DNA of 64,000 bases. It comes from Rhodococcus sp. KBS0724. GTDB lineage: Bacteria; Actinomycetota; Actinomycetes; Mycobacteriales; Mycobacteriaceae. Below are positions 15,005-25,789 of this stretch, one piece after another. The stretch lies in assembly GCF_005938745.2 (NCBI RefSeq), contig NZ_VCBX02000001.1, positions 1,383,501 through 1,447,500 of the forward strand, read 5' to 3'. Made by a program: the position numbers and the translations under genes. How positions within the stretch are numbered: position 1 is the stretch's first letter; each line of letters begins with the position of its first letter. The notes beneath the pieces were generated by a model that worked only from the letters and a program-made list of their open reading frames with translations, was not told where the DNA came from and did no database searches.

Positions 15005-17838
15005 TGTTCTCCTTCATCGTTGCGCACATTCGCACCACTTGGCGTGGTCGACCCGACGGTATTCTCAGTGCTACGACGCCGGCCGCGACTGACGCCGGAC
15101 TGGTAGTCGCTCCACCCGCGTCTGACGTTCTCCGGATCCGTGCTCTGGCGGTGAGTGCCCGAGCGCACTGGGGCGTTGGTGCCGCCGACAGTACCGGGAA
15201 CCAGCCTCGCACCACGATCACGGATGGGTAGACCGGAGTCCGCAATTCTGGTGACGGGCAACTCGAACGACGCCCGGGCCGCAAGCCACCCCTGGTCGGC
15301 TTCTGTTGTCCAGACGACTTCTCCTGTGGCAGAAGTTGTCCCCGCTGTCGGGTCGACCAGCCACTCGGACACCATGCGAGCGTAAATCGGTGATGCGGCC
15401 GGGGCAGCGGCGACGGGCTGATCGGAAAATTCCGTGGTGCGTGTGCCACTACGTGGTGGGAAACCGTCGCGCGCACGGGAGGAGAAGAACGCCGCGGTGT
15501 TGGTCGGTGTGGGGGAGCTGAGTCGATGCCGCGGTGCCGGTTCGGCGCTTGGCTCCGGTGAAACAGTTTCTGTCGGAGCGACAAATCGCTCGGCAGGTGA
15601 TGCACTCGGTTCGGGCGTCGGCGCTGCTGCGACGGGATCTCCGATTCCGGGTGCCCCACTGGCACCCGGTGTGCGACGTGGCAACCCGATCGATTCGACG
15701 GATGTGGGGGCGCCGAGTTGCGAGGTAACGGAGGTGGGGGCGCCGTCGACGGGAGTGGGCAGGACCGCTCTGACGGTGTTACCCGGTTGACGCTGAGGAA
15801 GTCCCGCAGCGGACATGGTGGGTGCTTGCGCGCCCATCGAATATGCCTCGGCGACTGTGGGTTCGGGAGCGCGGACGGGTGGAGGCGATACCGGAGGCAC
15901 CTGGACGGGAGCGGCATTCCTGGCCAGAGCACCCAGGTGGGCCGGGCTCGGATGCGGTGCAGTCGCCGTGTCGGACGGATGCGCTTCGAGTAGAGCCGCG
16001 GGCAGAAGAATCGAGGCGGTGATGCCGGCGCGGTCTGGTGCGTTGCCGGTGGGACGCAGCCGAACAGAAATGTTGTGTCGCAGGCTGATCCGGCTGATGA
16101 CGAACAGTCCCATGTGCCGGGCGGTGTCCGGGGTCATCTCGCCGCCCGAAGCCAGGCGACCATTGGCGTCGACAAGATCTGCGGTGGACATTCCGAGCCC
16201 CAGATCGGCAACTTCCACAAGCATGGAGCTGTCGTTGGTGCGAGCCGCGTTGATGGTCACGGTCGACTCCGGCGGTGAGTATCGCAGCGCGTTGTCGAGG
16301 AGTTCGGCGACAATGTGCACGACGTCTGCGCTGGCTTGTCCGCTGATGACGGCGGACGGCATCTGGCCGAGTCCGACGCGAAGGTAATCCTCGACACCGG
16401 AGACGGAGGCGCGGAGAGCGTCGGCAAGCTGGATCGGCGCAGTGCGGCCGCGTCGACTTTCGGTGCCGGACAAGATGAGTAGGTTCTCGCCGTTGCGCCG
16501 CATTCGGGCCGCGATGTGGTCGAGGCGGAAGAGATTTTCGAGACGCTTCGGGTCGTCTTCGTCCTGCTCGAGTTGCTCGATCAGGCCGAGTTGCTGTTCG
16601 ACGAGGGACTTGTTGCGACGCGACAGTGTTTCGAACATGTCGTTGACCTGGCGTCGCAGGGTTGCCTGCTCGCCTGCCAGGCTGATGGCCTGCCCGTGCA
16701 TGTCGTCAACCGCGCGGGCGAGTTGTCCGATTTCCTCGTGAGTGTGGACCGGTACACGCGGGATTTCGAGGTCGCTGATCTTTTCGCCGGAGCGGATTCG
16801 TTCGATGGCCTCGGGCAGTCCGCGTCGTGATGCCTGCAGTGCCGCGAATCGCAGGCGCCGGATGGGATCGACCAACGAGCGACTGATGATCAACGCGATC
16901 ACGAGTGCGGCGAGGACGGCGCCGAGAACCAGGGCAGTGTCGCGCAGAGCTGCGGTTCGGGCAGTGTTGGATTCGGCGGTCACGCTGGCACCGAACTGTT
17001 CGACGGCTGCGTCGGTGACATCGTCGTACTGGTCGCTGCTGGTTTGCAGTCCGATGTCGATCTGGCTGCTGAGCGGGGACGACGACGAGGTCGCGCCGAT
17101 TTCGGCGATGCGGCTCTGCGCGGATGTACGAAGCGCGCTGATGGCCACCGTGGTCGGTGAGCTGTCGGATTCGTCTGGTGGGAGCACCTTGTCGAGTGCT
17201 GCGAGTTCGATGCCGGCGGTGGTGGCAAGCGCGGTGCGCGTTTGTTGGTCGAGGCGGCCGGAGCCGAACAGAACGCGCTGATCGGACAATGCCCGACGGG
17301 CTTCCCACAGGGACGAGAACTCGCCGCCGCGCTGACGCAGAATGGGGCGCTGGGATGTATTGATCACGTCGGTGAATGCGCTCGAGATGTTGGTGGACAC
17401 TTCATTGACGAGTGTGACGAGACGGGCGGGTGCAACGGCGCCGGCAGCGACTTCGTCGACGATGGATGTGCTGTCCTCCAGCGCTTGGGTGACTTTGTCG
17501 TTGAGAACGTCGTCGGCCTGGAACGAGCGACCGGCGGTGACAAGTTCCTGCATCGAATCATTCACTGCCGTTGTGGCAGTTGTTGTTTCAGTGCCGGCTG
17601 AGGACGCGACCGCGAGGTCGTACAGAGCTTCCTCCAAGTGGAGTGCCGCGGGCACTGCGAGCACTCGTTCGGATGAGGAACTGAGCCTAGAGGCCTCGGC
17701 CAGTTCGGCCTGGATCCGGAAGGCGCCGAGTACGACGGCGATGAGCATCGGAACGGCAAGGACCGCGACGACCTTCCAACCGAGGCGCCATTCGCCGATC
17801 GACCACCAGGAGGTTGCTGTGTGTGCATCGTGTTTCAT
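15001..17838 (-). CDS. cvnA: Conservon sensor histidine kinase-like protein CvnA
   Basis: This 945-residue protein has a first membrane helix at about 23-42, an extracytoplasmic nitrate/nitrite-sensor (NIT-like) domain to about 290, a second helix at about 300-320, a HAMP segment and a dimerisation region with [19 protein letters not shown]. It continues with a HATPase domain ([21 protein letters not shown]) and a proline/alanine-rich tail of about 300 residues. The start is the ATG at 17838, behind GAAGGGGAAG. In conservons this kinase-like subunit is thought to receive the external signal. No response regulator is nearby. Confidence 0.9.
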   Translation of the reverse strand: MKHDAHTATSWWSIGEWRLGWKVVAVLAVPMLIAVVLGAFRIQAELAEASRLSSSSERVLAVPAALHLEEALYDLAVASSAGTETTTATTAVNDSMQELVTAGRSFQADDVLNDKVTQALEDSTSIVDEVAAGAVAPARLVTLVNEVSTNISSAFTDVINTSQRPILRQRGGEFSSLWEARRALSDQRVLFGSGRLDQQTRTALATTAGIELAALDKVLPPDESDSSPTTVAISALRTSAQSRIAEIGATSSSSPLSSQIDIGLQTSSDQYDDVTDAAVEQFGASVTAESNTARTAALRDTALVLGAVLAALVIALIISRSLVDPIRRLRFAALQASRRGLPEAIERIRSGEKISDLEIPRVPVHTHEEIGQLARAVDDMHGQAISLAGEQATLRRQVNDMFETLSRRNKSLVEQQLGLIEQLEQDEDDPKRLENLFRLDHIAARMRRNGENLLILSGTESRRGRTAPIQLADALRASVSGVEDYLRVGLGQMPSAVISGQASADVVHIVAELLDNALRYSPPESTVTINAARTNDSSMLVEVADLGLGMSTADLVDANGRLASGGEMTPDTARHMGLFVISRISLRHNISVRLRPTGNAPDRAGITASILLPAALLEAHPSDTATAPHPSPAHLGALARNAAPVQVPPVSPPPVRAPEPTVAEAYSMGAQAPTMSAAGLPQRQPGNTVRAVLPTPVDGAPTSVTSQLGAPTSVESIGLPRRTPGASGAPGIGDPVAAAPTPEPSASPAERFVAPTETVSPEPSAEPAPRHRLSSPTPTNTAAFFSSRARDGFPPRSGTRTTEFSDQPVAAAPAASPIYARMVSEWLVDPTAGTTSATGEVVWTTEADQGWLAARASFELPVTRIADSGLPIRDRGARLVPGTVGGTNAPVRSGTHRQSTDPENVRRGWSDYQSGVSRGRRRSTENTVGSTTPSGANVRNDEGEQ

Positions 17839-17890
17839 GCGGACCGCTTCCCCTTCATAATTGCCCCTCGCCCAGTCCCCCTGATGGGTC

Positions 17891-17920
17891 ACTGCGCGCA
17901 CTCCTCCGAGCGCGCGCAGT
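17891..17920. other. GC-rich hairpin in the cvnA leader
   Basis: ACTGCGCGC and GCGCGCAGT form 9-bp arms around a 12-nt loop, 53 bp upstream of the cvnA start. It could be a leader structure or the terminator of an unseen transcript. The region from 17839 to 18058 holds nothing else that I can support. Confidence 0.35.
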
Positions 17921-18058
17921 CGAAGAAAGGTTAGCTGAACGGTAACAGACTCATCCGTGACAGGCTAGGCGTATGCCGGATTCCGGACCTTGGGCTGAAA
18001 ATGTCCTGCTGAACAGGTTATGGACGAATCGGGCAAACGTAGCTAAATGGAAGCTGGG

Positions 18059-19165
18059 TCAGCGAAGTTCGAGAAAGGACGTCAACTCAGCTGCGGCTGC
18101 CTGGCCGGCGCGGTTCGCGCCGATTGTCGACGAGGAGGGTCCGTAGCCCACCAGATGCACACGCGGATCGGACGCAACCTGGGTGGCGAGGCGACCCTCC
18201 ATCTCGATTCCGCCGCCGGTACCACGCAGACGAAGAGGCGCGAGATGGTCGAGCGAACTTCGAAACCCGGTGCACCACAAAATGACATCGGCATCCACGG
18301 TGCTGCCGTCAGCCCATCGCACCCCGTGCGGGAGGATTTCCGAGAACATCGGTCGTCGCGTCATCACGCCGCGTTCCCGGGCCGCGCGAATGGCAGGAGT
18401 CACCGGCAACCCCGTGACCGACACAACCGATCCCGGCGGCAAACCGCGTCGTACCCGATCCTCGACCATTGCGACGGCATCCCGACCGATCTCCGGCGAA
18501 AACGGTTCGTCGCGGAATTCCGGTTCGCGGCGCGTCACCCACGTGGTGGTCGTGACCTGTGAAATCTCGTCGAGCAATTGCACAGCGGAGATGCCGCCAC
18601 CGACAACAACAACATGTTTGCCCTCGAACTCGTGGGCCGAGTAGTAGTCCTTGGTGTGTAACTGACGCCCACGGAACAGTGCGGCGCCGCGGTAGTAAGG
18701 AATGAACGGGCGCTCCCACGTTCCGGTCGCATTGATCAGCCCGCGTGCCGCGTACACGCCGTGGTCGGTCTCGATCCGGAGACGTTCCTGCCGTGGGCAC
18801 ACCACTCGCGTATGGACGGGTCGGTGGACGGGCAGCTCGAATTGCTTCTCGTACAACTCGAAGTAATGGGGGACCGCAACCGACGCCGGTACCAGCTCGG
18901 CATCGGTCCCTGTCGTTTCCGCGAACGACATCCCCGGGAGGTCGTGAACTCCGTTGACAGTGCTCAAGGTCAGGCTCGGCCACCGGAACTGCCACGCGCC
19001 GCCAGGGCCGGCTGCGTGATCGAGCACGACAAATCCCGATTCCGGCGCAACGGAGAACTTGCGGAGGTAGTACGCCGCGGACAATCCGGCCTGGCCGGCG
19101 CCGATCACCACGATGTCGACATCAACGCTCTCGCTGCGTCCCTCGTCACTATCGTTCGTACTCAT
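18059..19165 (-). CDS. FAD-dependent monooxygenase-like NAD(P)-binding protein
   Basis: This 368-residue protein has an FAD Rossmann motif GAGQAGLSAA (about 21-30), the NADPH motif GGGISAVQLL in the middle and a closing ATG-type NATGTWERP segment. This is the layout of single-component flavin monooxygenases of the YdcG/CzcO group. The start is the ATG at 19165 behind AGGAGG. The substrate is unknown. It is divergent from echA6 across 127 bp. Confidence 0.88.
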   Translation of the reverse strand: MSTNDSDEGRSESVDVDIVVIGAGQAGLSAAYYLRKFSVAPESGFVVLDHAAGPGGAWQFRWPSLTLSTVNGVHDLPGMSFAETTGTDAELVPASVAVPHYFELYEKQFELPVHRPVHTRVVCPRQERLRIETDHGVYAARGLINATGTWERPFIPYYRGAALFRGRQLHTKDYYSAHEFEGKHVVVVGGGISAVQLLDEISQVTTTTWVTRREPEFRDEPFSPEIGRDAVAMVEDRVRRGLPPGSVVSVTGLPVTPAIRAARERGVMTRRPMFSEILPHGVRWADGSTVDADVILWCTGFRSSLDHLAPLRLRGTGGGIEMEGRLATQVASDPRVHLVGYGPSSSTIGANRAGQAAAAELTSFLELR

Positions 19166-19292
19166 CGGTAATCTAACCTCCTGATGCGCAGAACTCTGCG
19201 GTGAGAGAACTACGTGGTCGGCAAACTGCATTCGGGTCAACCCTCGCGTCAACCCTTGCGCACGAGCCTTCCAGAAAAGAAAGTGAGCGGAC

Positions 19293-20024
19293 ATGATCGG
19301 GACTTCCCGTGACGGCAATGTCGTGACCATTGAATTGCAGCGTCACGAGCGTCGCAACGCGCTCAGCGCGGAACTCTGCATCGCAATCAAGGACGCAGTG
19401 AATGCCGCCGTCGCAGATCGCGCTCATGTCATCGTGATCACCGGCCAGGGGTCCGCGTTCTGCGCCGGTGCCGACCTGTCCGGCGACGTGTACATGGAAG
19501 GCTTCACCGACCGACTCTTCGAGATGCTCCGTTCGATCGATACGGCACCGATCCCGGTGATCGCAGCGGTCAACGGCCCGGCCATCGGCGCAGGCACGCA
19601 GTTGGCCATAGCCTCCGACCTGCGCGTTGTTGCCCCGGCCGCACGGTTCGGCATTCCGGCGGCGACGCTCGGTGTGTCCGTCGACAAATGGACGATGCGA
19701 CGGTTGGCATCACTCGTCGGCGGTGGCCCGGCTCGCACCATTCTCCTCGGCATCGAACAGATCGGCGCCGAAGAAGCATTCAACCGCGGACTTGCCAACA
19801 AGATCGGCACCCTCGACGACGCCCAGGAATGGGCACATCGCATCGCCAACCTCGCACCACTGTCCTTGCGTCATATGAAGATGGTCCTCAACGACGACGG
19901 AACGATGGAAGAGCAGTCGCCCGAGCAACTCGACGCACTACACGCCGCGTGGCTCAGTGACGACGTGCAGGAAGCCCGCGCCGCCCGCATCGAAAATCGC
20001 CCACCGGTCTTTAAAGGCAGATAG
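19293..20024 (+). CDS. echA6: Enoyl-CoA hydratase/isomerase family protein EchA6
   Basis: This 243-residue crotonase-fold protein has the oxyanion-hole segment GQGSAFCAGADLSG and a second at AAVNGPAIGAGTQLA. In mycobacteria EchA6 lacks the usual catalytic glutamates and carries acyl-CoA towards mycolate synthesis rather than hydrating it. The order echA6, Rv0906-type hydrolase, ctpE is the same as in M. tuberculosis (Rv0905-Rv0908), which supports the name. It ends 17 bp before the next gene. Confidence 0.85.
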   Translation: MIGTSRDGNVVTIELQRHERRNALSAELCIAIKDAVNAAVADRAHVIVITGQGSAFCAGADLSGDVYMEGFTDRLFEMLRSIDTAPIPVIAAVNGPAIGAGTQLAIASDLRVVAPAARFGIPAATLGVSVDKWTMRRLASLVGGGPARTILLGIEQIGAEEAFNRGLANKIGTLDDAQEWAHRIANLAPLSLRHMKMVLNDDGTMEEQSPEQLDALHAAWLSDDVQEARAARIENRPPVFKGR

Positions 20025-20041
20025 TCGCTAGTCTGGGCACA

Positions 20042-21157
20042 ATGAAGACGACGACGCTTTTCGGTGCTGCCGCGGTCACCGCGGCAGTCGGATGGATAGC
20101 CCGCGCTGCCTGGGGAATCCCGACGCAGATCGGGGCGTCGCGTAATGCGGTGCAACCCTATGCGGCGATGTCACCTCGATATCGGAATCGTCAGTTCCAC
20201 AATTCGGACCCCAGTAGCGTGCTCGTGCCGGGCACCGATGCCGGGATGGCAAAATCGTTGCTCACCCGCGGTTCGACGGGTCGGCCTCGCGCGCCCATCC
20301 CGTTGGCGACGCCGCTCGCACCCGCTCAGGCCGGCGGAGCGGCAGTTACCTGGTACGGGCATTCGAGTGTCCTTGTCGAGGTGGACGGCTACCGGGTGCT
20401 TGCCGATCCGGTGTGGAGTGAGCGTGTATCACCTTCTGCCACAGTCGGTCCTGCGCGAATGCATGCCGCGCCCGTGGCATTGGCAGACCTCCCCGCGGTG
20501 GATGCGATTGTCATCTCCCATGATCATTACGACCACCTCGACATGGAGACGGTCAAGACTCTGACCCGCACCCAGACGGCACCCTTTGTGGTTCCGATCG
20601 GGATCGGCGCGCATCTGCGGCATTGGAAGGTGCCGGAGAACCGGATCGTCGAGTTGGACTGGGACGAGTCGACGACCATCGGTGACCTGGTACTCACCTG
20701 CACCGAGGCTCGGCACTTTTCCGGGCGCGGCCTAGTTCGCAACGCGACTCAGTGGGCGTCGTGGGTGTTTGCGGGGCCGAAGCACCGAGTGTTCTTCGGT
20801 GGGGACAGCGGATACACGCAGCGGTTCGTGGAACTCGGCACCACGTACGGACCCTTCGACCTGACGCTCTTGCCTGTCGGTGCGTACGACGTGCGGTGGC
20901 CGGACATCCACATGAATCCCGAGGAAGCAGTCCAGACGCACGCGGATCTCAATCGCGGTGACCCCGCACGCGGAGTTTTTGTCCCGATTCACTGGGCCAC
21001 GTTCAATCTGGCGTTCCATTCGTGGTCCGAGCCGATCATCCGGTTGACCGAAGCGGCCGGCGATGTCGGCACTACGGTGGCGGTGCCGATGCCCGGTGGA
21101 CGGATCGATGCACTGTCCGCGCAGCCGCCGACACAATGGTGGATTCGCCTGGGGTAA
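20042..21157 (+). CDS. MBL-fold metallo-hydrolase (Rv0906/NAPE-PLD-like)
   Basis: This 371-residue protein has an N-terminal hydrophobic stretch (about 6-25), possibly a signal anchor. The metallo-beta-lactamase core has WYGHSSVLVEVDG, the zinc motif SHDHYDHLD, EARHFSGRG, GDSGYT and a final PIHWATF. It resembles the UlaG/NAPE-phospholipase D type. Its position between echA6 and ctpE matches Rv0906. The substrate is unknown, though a lipid or phosphodiester is plausible. Confidence 0.88.
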   Translation: MKTTTLFGAAAVTAAVGWIARAAWGIPTQIGASRNAVQPYAAMSPRYRNRQFHNSDPSSVLVPGTDAGMAKSLLTRGSTGRPRAPIPLATPLAPAQAGGAAVTWYGHSSVLVEVDGYRVLADPVWSERVSPSATVGPARMHAAPVALADLPAVDAIVISHDHYDHLDMETVKTLTRTQTAPFVVPIGIGAHLRHWKVPENRIVELDWDESTTIGDLVLTCTEARHFSGRGLVRNATQWASWVFAGPKHRVFFGGDSGYTQRFVELGTTYGPFDLTLLPVGAYDVRWPDIHMNPEEAVQTHADLNRGDPARGVFVPIHWATFNLAFHSWSEPIIRLTEAAGDVGTTVAVPMPGGRIDALSAQPPTQWWIRLG

Positions 21158-21224
21158 CCGTCGCCGCGAGCCTGAGATCGGAGTCGGGCCCGGTTTTGCC
21201 GCGGCGGGTGCGTAATCTTTGACC

Positions 21225-23723
21225 ATGGCTCACGAGCACATCGGTTCAGAAGGTACGGCGACTTCGATCGCGACAGACGATGGCGGGGTCGCCGTCGACG
21301 TCGTCCGCGGCTTGACCGCAGATCAGGTTGCGTCGCGGATCGCGTCGGGGCAGACCAACGACGTACCGGATCGGGCGTCTCGTTCGGTCAAGGACATCGT
21401 TCGCGGCAATGTGTTCACCCGGATCAATGCGATCCTGGTGGTGCTGTTGGCGATTGTCCTGGCGACAGGTTCCGTGATCGACGGCATGTTCGGACTCTTG
21501 ATCATCGCGAACAGCGGCATCGGCATCATCCAGGAGATCCGAGCCAAGAAAACACTCGACGCCTTGGCGATCGTCAGTCAAGCGAAGCCGATGGTCCGGC
21601 GTGACGGTGTTGCAGTTGCCTTGGCCCCCAAAGACGTTGTGCTCGACGACATTATCGAGCTGGGTTCGGGCGACCAGATTGTCGTCGACGGCGAGGTGGT
21701 GTCGTCGTCGGCACTCGAAGTGGACGAGTCGCTGCTCACCGGCGAAGCCGATCCGGTGCACAAGAGCGCCGGTGAGTCGATACTGTCGGGCAGCTTTGTC
21801 GCCGCCGGTAGCGGCGCGTACCGCGCCACCAAAGTCGGCGGCGACGCGTATGCGGCGAAGCTCGCGGAAGAGGCCAGCAAGTTCACGCTCGTTCATTCGG
21901 AACTGCGCAGTGGCATCGACCGCATCCTGAAATTCATCACATATCTGATGATTCCGGCCGGTGCGCTGATCATCTACAACCAGCTGTTCTCGAGCGGTGA
22001 GTCTCTCGGTCCGGCCCTGAACGGCATGGTCGCGGCCCTGGTCCCGATGGTCCCCGAGGGCCTGGTGCTCATGACGTCCATCGCTTTTGCCGTCGGCGTC
22101 ATTCGACTCGGTAAGCGGCAGTGTCTCGTTCAGGAACTGCCCGCCATCGAGGGACTCGCCCGGGTCGACGTTGTCTGTGCGGACAAGACGGGAACGCTGA
22201 CCGAGAACGGTATGCGATTGTCCGAGTTGAAGCTCGCCGACGGGTCCGCCGACGAGTCGGTGATCAAGGCGGCGCTCGCCGCGATGGCGGCGTCGGATCC
22301 TCGGCCCAACGCCAGTGTCCTGGCGATCCGCGAGTCTCTGACCGATGACGCCGGCTGGGGCGACGCCACTGCCGTGGCGCCCTTCTCGTCGGCGAAGAAG
22401 TGGAGCGGGCAGTCGTACGGCGTCCACGGTAACTGGGTGCTCGGCGCTCCGGACGTACTGCTCGATCCGTCGTCGGAGATGGCCAGACTGGCCGAAGAAG
22501 TCGGTTCCACCGGGTTGCGTGTTCTCATGTTGGGCAGCAGCAACCTCGCCGTCGACGACGTCGACGCTCCGGGAGTCGTGACGCCGGAAGCCTTGGTGGT
22601 GTTGGAGCAGAAGGTTCGCCCGGACGCGCAGGAAACGTTGGAGTACTTCGCAAGTCAGCGAGTAGCCGTCAAGGTTATCTCCGGCGACAATGCGGTGTCC
22701 GTAGGTGCTGTGGCAGGTTCGCTGGGACTCGAGGGCGGCGATCGTCCGATCGACGCGCGTGAGCTTCCTAACGATCAGGAGAAGCTGGCCGACGTTCTCG
22801 ACGGAGCAACCACCTTCGGACGTGTCCGCCCCGATCAGAAGCGAGAGATGGTTGCGGCCTTGCAGTCTCGCGGCCATACCGTCGCGATGACCGGCGACGG
22901 CGTCAACGACGTTTTGGCACTCAAGGACGCCGACATCGGAGTCTCGATGGGTTCGGGCAGTCCCGCGACGCGCGCTGTCGCTCAGATCGTGCTGTTGGAC
23001 AACAAGTTCGCGACCTTGCCGTACGTGGTGGCCGAGGGCCGTCGAGTCATCGGCAATATCGAACGCGTCTCCAACCTGTTCCTGACCAAGACCGTGTACT
23101 CGGTGGTGCTCGCCTTCCTGGTCGGGATCACCGGTGTGTTGTCGAAGATGCTCGACTTCGAACCGCTGTCGTACCCGTTCCTGCCGCGCCACGTCACCAT
23201 CGCGGCCTGGTTCACGATCGGGATTCCGGCGTTCATTCTTTCGCTGGCACCCAATAACGAACGGGCCCGTTCGGGCTTCGTGCCGCGCGTGATGCGATTG
23301 GCTTTGCCATCGGGAATCATCATCGGCGTCACCACCTTCATCGCGTATGTGCTCGCGCACCGCAATCACGATCTGACACCCGAGCAGGAAGGCACCACGG
23401 CTCTGATCACGTTGATCATGATCGCGCTGTGGGTACTGGCTGTAGTTGCTCGTCCGTACGTGTGGTGGAAGCTGGTGCTGATCGGTGGTTCCGTGGCCGG
23501 CTACCTGATCTTGTTCGCGTTGCCGTTCACCCGCGAGTTCTTCAAGTTGGATCCGAGCAACGTGGCCGCAACCACACTCGCGATCACTCTCGGCGCGGTA
23601 GGCGTCGTCCTGGTGGAGGTGTCCTGGTGGGTCAGCGCCCGCCTGCACGGTGAGAAGCGAAAGCTGTTCACGACGCCGGAGGATCTGCCAGGGGAGCATC
23701 ATCACGCGGAGGCTCAGAAGTAG
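21225..23723 (+). CDS. ctpE: Cation-transporting P-type ATPase CtpE
   Basis: This 832-residue P-type ATPase has the actuator motif LLTGEADPV, the phosphorylation motif [12 protein letters not shown] (D320), the [17 protein letters not shown] hinge and about ten membrane helices. The helix-4 motif is [12 protein letters not shown]. The mycobacterial homologue is reported to transport calcium. The first ATG (21225) is taken as start; an in-frame TTG two codons earlier is less likely. The 836-residue open frame on the opposite strand is a shadow of this gene. Confidence 0.92.
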   Translation: MAHEHIGSEGTATSIATDDGGVAVDVVRGLTADQVASRIASGQTNDVPDRASRSVKDIVRGNVFTRINAILVVLLAIVLATGSVIDGMFGLLIIANSGIGIIQEIRAKKTLDALAIVSQAKPMVRRDGVAVALAPKDVVLDDIIELGSGDQIVVDGEVVSSSALEVDESLLTGEADPVHKSAGESILSGSFVAAGSGAYRATKVGGDAYAAKLAEEASKFTLVHSELRSGIDRILKFITYLMIPAGALIIYNQLFSSGESLGPALNGMVAALVPMVPEGLVLMTSIAFAVGVIRLGKRQCLVQELPAIEGLARVDVVCADKTGTLTENGMRLSELKLADGSADESVIKAALAAMAASDPRPNASVLAIRESLTDDAGWGDATAVAPFSSAKKWSGQSYGVHGNWVLGAPDVLLDPSSEMARLAEEVGSTGLRVLMLGSSNLAVDDVDAPGVVTPEALVVLEQKVRPDAQETLEYFASQRVAVKVISGDNAVSVGAVAGSLGLEGGDRPIDARELPNDQEKLADVLDGATTFGRVRPDQKREMVAALQSRGHTVAMTGDGVNDVLALKDADIGVSMGSGSPATRAVAQIVLLDNKFATLPYVVAEGRRVIGNIERVSNLFLTKTVYSVVLAFLVGITGVLSKMLDFEPLSYPFLPRHVTIAAWFTIGIPAFILSLAPNNERARSGFVPRVMRLALPSGIIIGVTTFIAYVLAHRNHDLTPEQEGTTALITLIMIALWVLAVVARPYVWWKLVLIGGSVAGYLILFALPFTREFFKLDPSNVAATTLAITLGAVGVVLVEVSWWVSARLHGEKRKLFTTPEDLPGEHHHAEAQK

Positions 23724-23840
23724 GCCCTTGGCCCGGCCCACCTTGTGGCGCCGCACCGCTCGACCTGTGAGAATCTATGTGTGTGCGGAGGTTCTTCTTT
23801 CCGCAGCAAGATGTGCATGAGCACCGGGAGAGGACAGAAA

Positions 23841-24032
23841 ATGGGTTTCTTGGACAACGTCAAGGGTCTGGTCGAGAAGGGCCAGGAGCTTGCCGCGGAG
23901 AACTCCGACAAGGTTCACGACGCAATCGACAAGGTCGCCGACATCGCCGATAACAAGACCGGCGGAAAGTACGGCGATCAGATCGACAAGGCAGCCGAGG
24001 CTGCCAAGAAGGCTGTTCCCGAAAAGGAGTAG
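23841..24032 (+). CDS. Rv0909-like small antitoxin-family protein
   Basis: This 63-residue acidic-basic helical protein (MGFLDNVKGLVEKGQELA...) is of the Rv0909 family, annotated in M. tuberculosis as the antitoxin of the Rv0909-Rv0910 pair. The ATG at 23841 lies behind GAGAGGAC. It directly follows ctpE, as in M. tuberculosis, but the next gene is not the Rv0910 partner. A terminator follows at once. Whether it acts as an antitoxin here is unproven. Confidence 0.85.
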   Translation: MGFLDNVKGLVEKGQELAAENSDKVHDAIDKVADIADNKTGGKYGDQIDKAAEAAKKAVPEKE

Positions 24033-24044
24033 CCCCTCAGCAAT

Positions 24045-24081
24045 CAGGAGCCCGCAATCTCGATGAGGTTGTGGGCTCCTG
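24045..24081 (+). terminator. Terminator after the Rv0909-like gene
   Basis: CAGGAGCCCGCAA and TTGTGGGCTCCTG pair at 12 of 13 positions around an 11-nt loop, 12 bp after the stop. There is no long T-run. Confidence 0.7.
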
Positions 24082-24127
24082 TGCGTCCGCTGAGTGACTT
24101 GTCAGTCTGGGCGGGCACAATGAACGG

Positions 24128-25789
24128 GTGAACTTCACCTGGATTCTGCTGGTCGTCATCGCCGCCATCGCAGTGACAGGGCTGGCGAACCGCCGAAATC
24201 TTCAGGCGCCGCTGGTTCTGGTCGCGGTCGGTTCGGTCGCGTCGTTCATCCCGGGAATGCCTCGGCCCGAACTCGATCCACATGTCATTCTGGGTGTCGT
24301 TCTTCCGCCTTTGCTCTATTCGGCGGCACTGAAATTCTCGGTCGCGACGTTCAAGCGCAACCTCGCTGCGATCTTGCGTCTGGGTGTCGCCATGGTCCTC
24401 GTGACGGCCTTCGTGGTTGCCTTCTTTGCGGAATGGATGGTGCCGGAGTTTACGATCGGCGCGGCACTGGTGCTCGGCGCGGTGATCGCACCCACCGACG
24501 CGGTCAGCGCCGTCGCAGTGGGACAGAAACTGGGACTGCCCAAGCGAGTCATCGCAATTCTCACGGGTGAAGGCCTGGTCAACGACGCCACCGCATTGAC
24601 GTTGTTCACCGTTGCCGTCGCCGCAGTGACCGGTACTCGGATCGCCACGGATTCACCATTGCTGTTCTTCGCCTACGAAGTTGTCGGTGGTGTCGTGATC
24701 GGCTTGGTGCTGGCGTTCATCGTGAAATTCGTGCGAGCCCGGATGTACGATTCGCCTCTCGAAACCGGTTTGGGCCTGGTACTTCCGTTTGCCGCGTATC
24801 TGGCCGCGGAAGAACTCCATGCGTCGGGTGTTCTCGCGGTTGTGGTCGCAGGCTTGGTGATCGGGCACTACTCGACGGATGCCTCGATCATGACGAGGCT
24901 GCAGGAACGATCCGTCTGGTCGAGCCTTGACACGCTCCTCGAGATGTTCGTCTTCGCCTACATGGGCCTGCAGTTGAGTTTCGTTATCGACGATGTCGTG
25001 AACGACGGTCTTCCGGTGGTCAACGTAATCCTGTACGGGCTCGCGGTGTTGGCGGTGGTCATCGTGATCAGGCCGCTGTGGTTGTTCCTGAGCTACTCCC
25101 GGGTGCGGTTCGGAATGACATTGCTCCGCGGACAGCGTGAGAAACAGTTGACGTGGAAACAGAACGTCGTGGTGTCGTGGGCTGGGATGCGCGGCGTGGT
25201 CACTCTGGCTGCGGCGGGCGGTATTCCGTTTGCCCTCTCGTCCGGAGAACCGTTTCCCGGACGCGGCGTCATCCAGGCGATTGCGTTCATCGTCGCGGTG
25301 GGAACCCTGCTCCTGCAAGGTTCCACACTGCCCTTCCTGATCCGTAGATTGGACGTTGCGGATCCGTACGAGCAGTTGCGCACGCAGGAGCAAATGGAGT
25401 TGGCGCGCACCATCTCTCGTCAAGCCGGTGAGAAAGCGCTGGCCGACGTGGTGGCCAGTCCGCCACCGGGGGTCGACGTCGCTGAACTGCAGGCAATCGT
25501 CGAACGCGTGCGACGCTCGATGCAGGCTCGACTTCAAGTGCAGGAGACGGACGAGAACAACGATCGCGACACGGCGATGTGGAATGCGGGTGCGCTGTTC
25601 GACAAGTTCCGGCATCAGTCGCTGCGTACACAGCGTATGGCGTTGATTGCAGCGAGAGACGACGGCGATCTCGACGACGAAGTATTGCGTACCGTGTTGG
25701 AGAGTCTTGATCTCGAAGAGGCTGCAGCCGAGGAACGGGTACGGCGCCGCCGCGCTCGCGCGGCGGCCGGAGGGGACGACGCAGTATGA
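24128..25789 (+). CDS. Na+/H+ antiporter, CPA1 (NhaP) family
   Basis: This 553-residue protein has about twelve membrane helices followed by a soluble C-terminal region of about 140 residues rich in glutamate and arginine. The family ion-binding motifs are visible: APTDAVSAVAVG and TGEGLVNDATAL. It starts at a GTG and its stop overlaps the lipase gene start by 4 bp. The likely role is pH and sodium homeostasis at the cytoplasmic membrane. Confidence 0.9.
   Translation: MNFTWILLVVIAAIAVTGLANRRNLQAPLVLVAVGSVASFIPGMPRPELDPHVILGVVLPPLLYSAALKFSVATFKRNLAAILRLGVAMVLVTAFVVAFFAEWMVPEFTIGAALVLGAVIAPTDAVSAVAVGQKLGLPKRVIAILTGEGLVNDATALTLFTVAVAAVTGTRIATDSPLLFFAYEVVGGVVIGLVLAFIVKFVRARMYDSPLETGLGLVLPFAAYLAAEELHASGVLAVVVAGLVIGHYSTDASIMTRLQERSVWSSLDTLLEMFVFAYMGLQLSFVIDDVVNDGLPVVNVILYGLAVLAVVIVIRPLWLFLSYSRVRFGMTLLRGQREKQLTWKQNVVVSWAGMRGVVTLAAAGGIPFALSSGEPFPGRGVIQAIAFIVAVGTLLLQGSTLPFLIRRLDVADPYEQLRTQEQMELARTISRQAGEKALADVVASPPPGVDVAELQAIVERVRRSMQARLQVQETDENNDRDTAMWNAGALFDKFRHQSLRTQRMALIAARDDGDLDDEVLRTVLESLDLEEAAAEERVRRRRARAAAGGDDAV

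Noticed and set aside
17974..18148. Possible 57-residue plus-strand ORF
   Set aside because: It has no ribosome site, runs into the flavin monooxygenase gene on the opposite strand and shows no family.
21246..23756. 836-residue open frame on the minus strand
   Set aside because: It lies wholly antisense to ctpE, has no family motifs and is rich in Arg, His, Asp and Gln, as expected for a shadow frame of GC-rich coding DNA.
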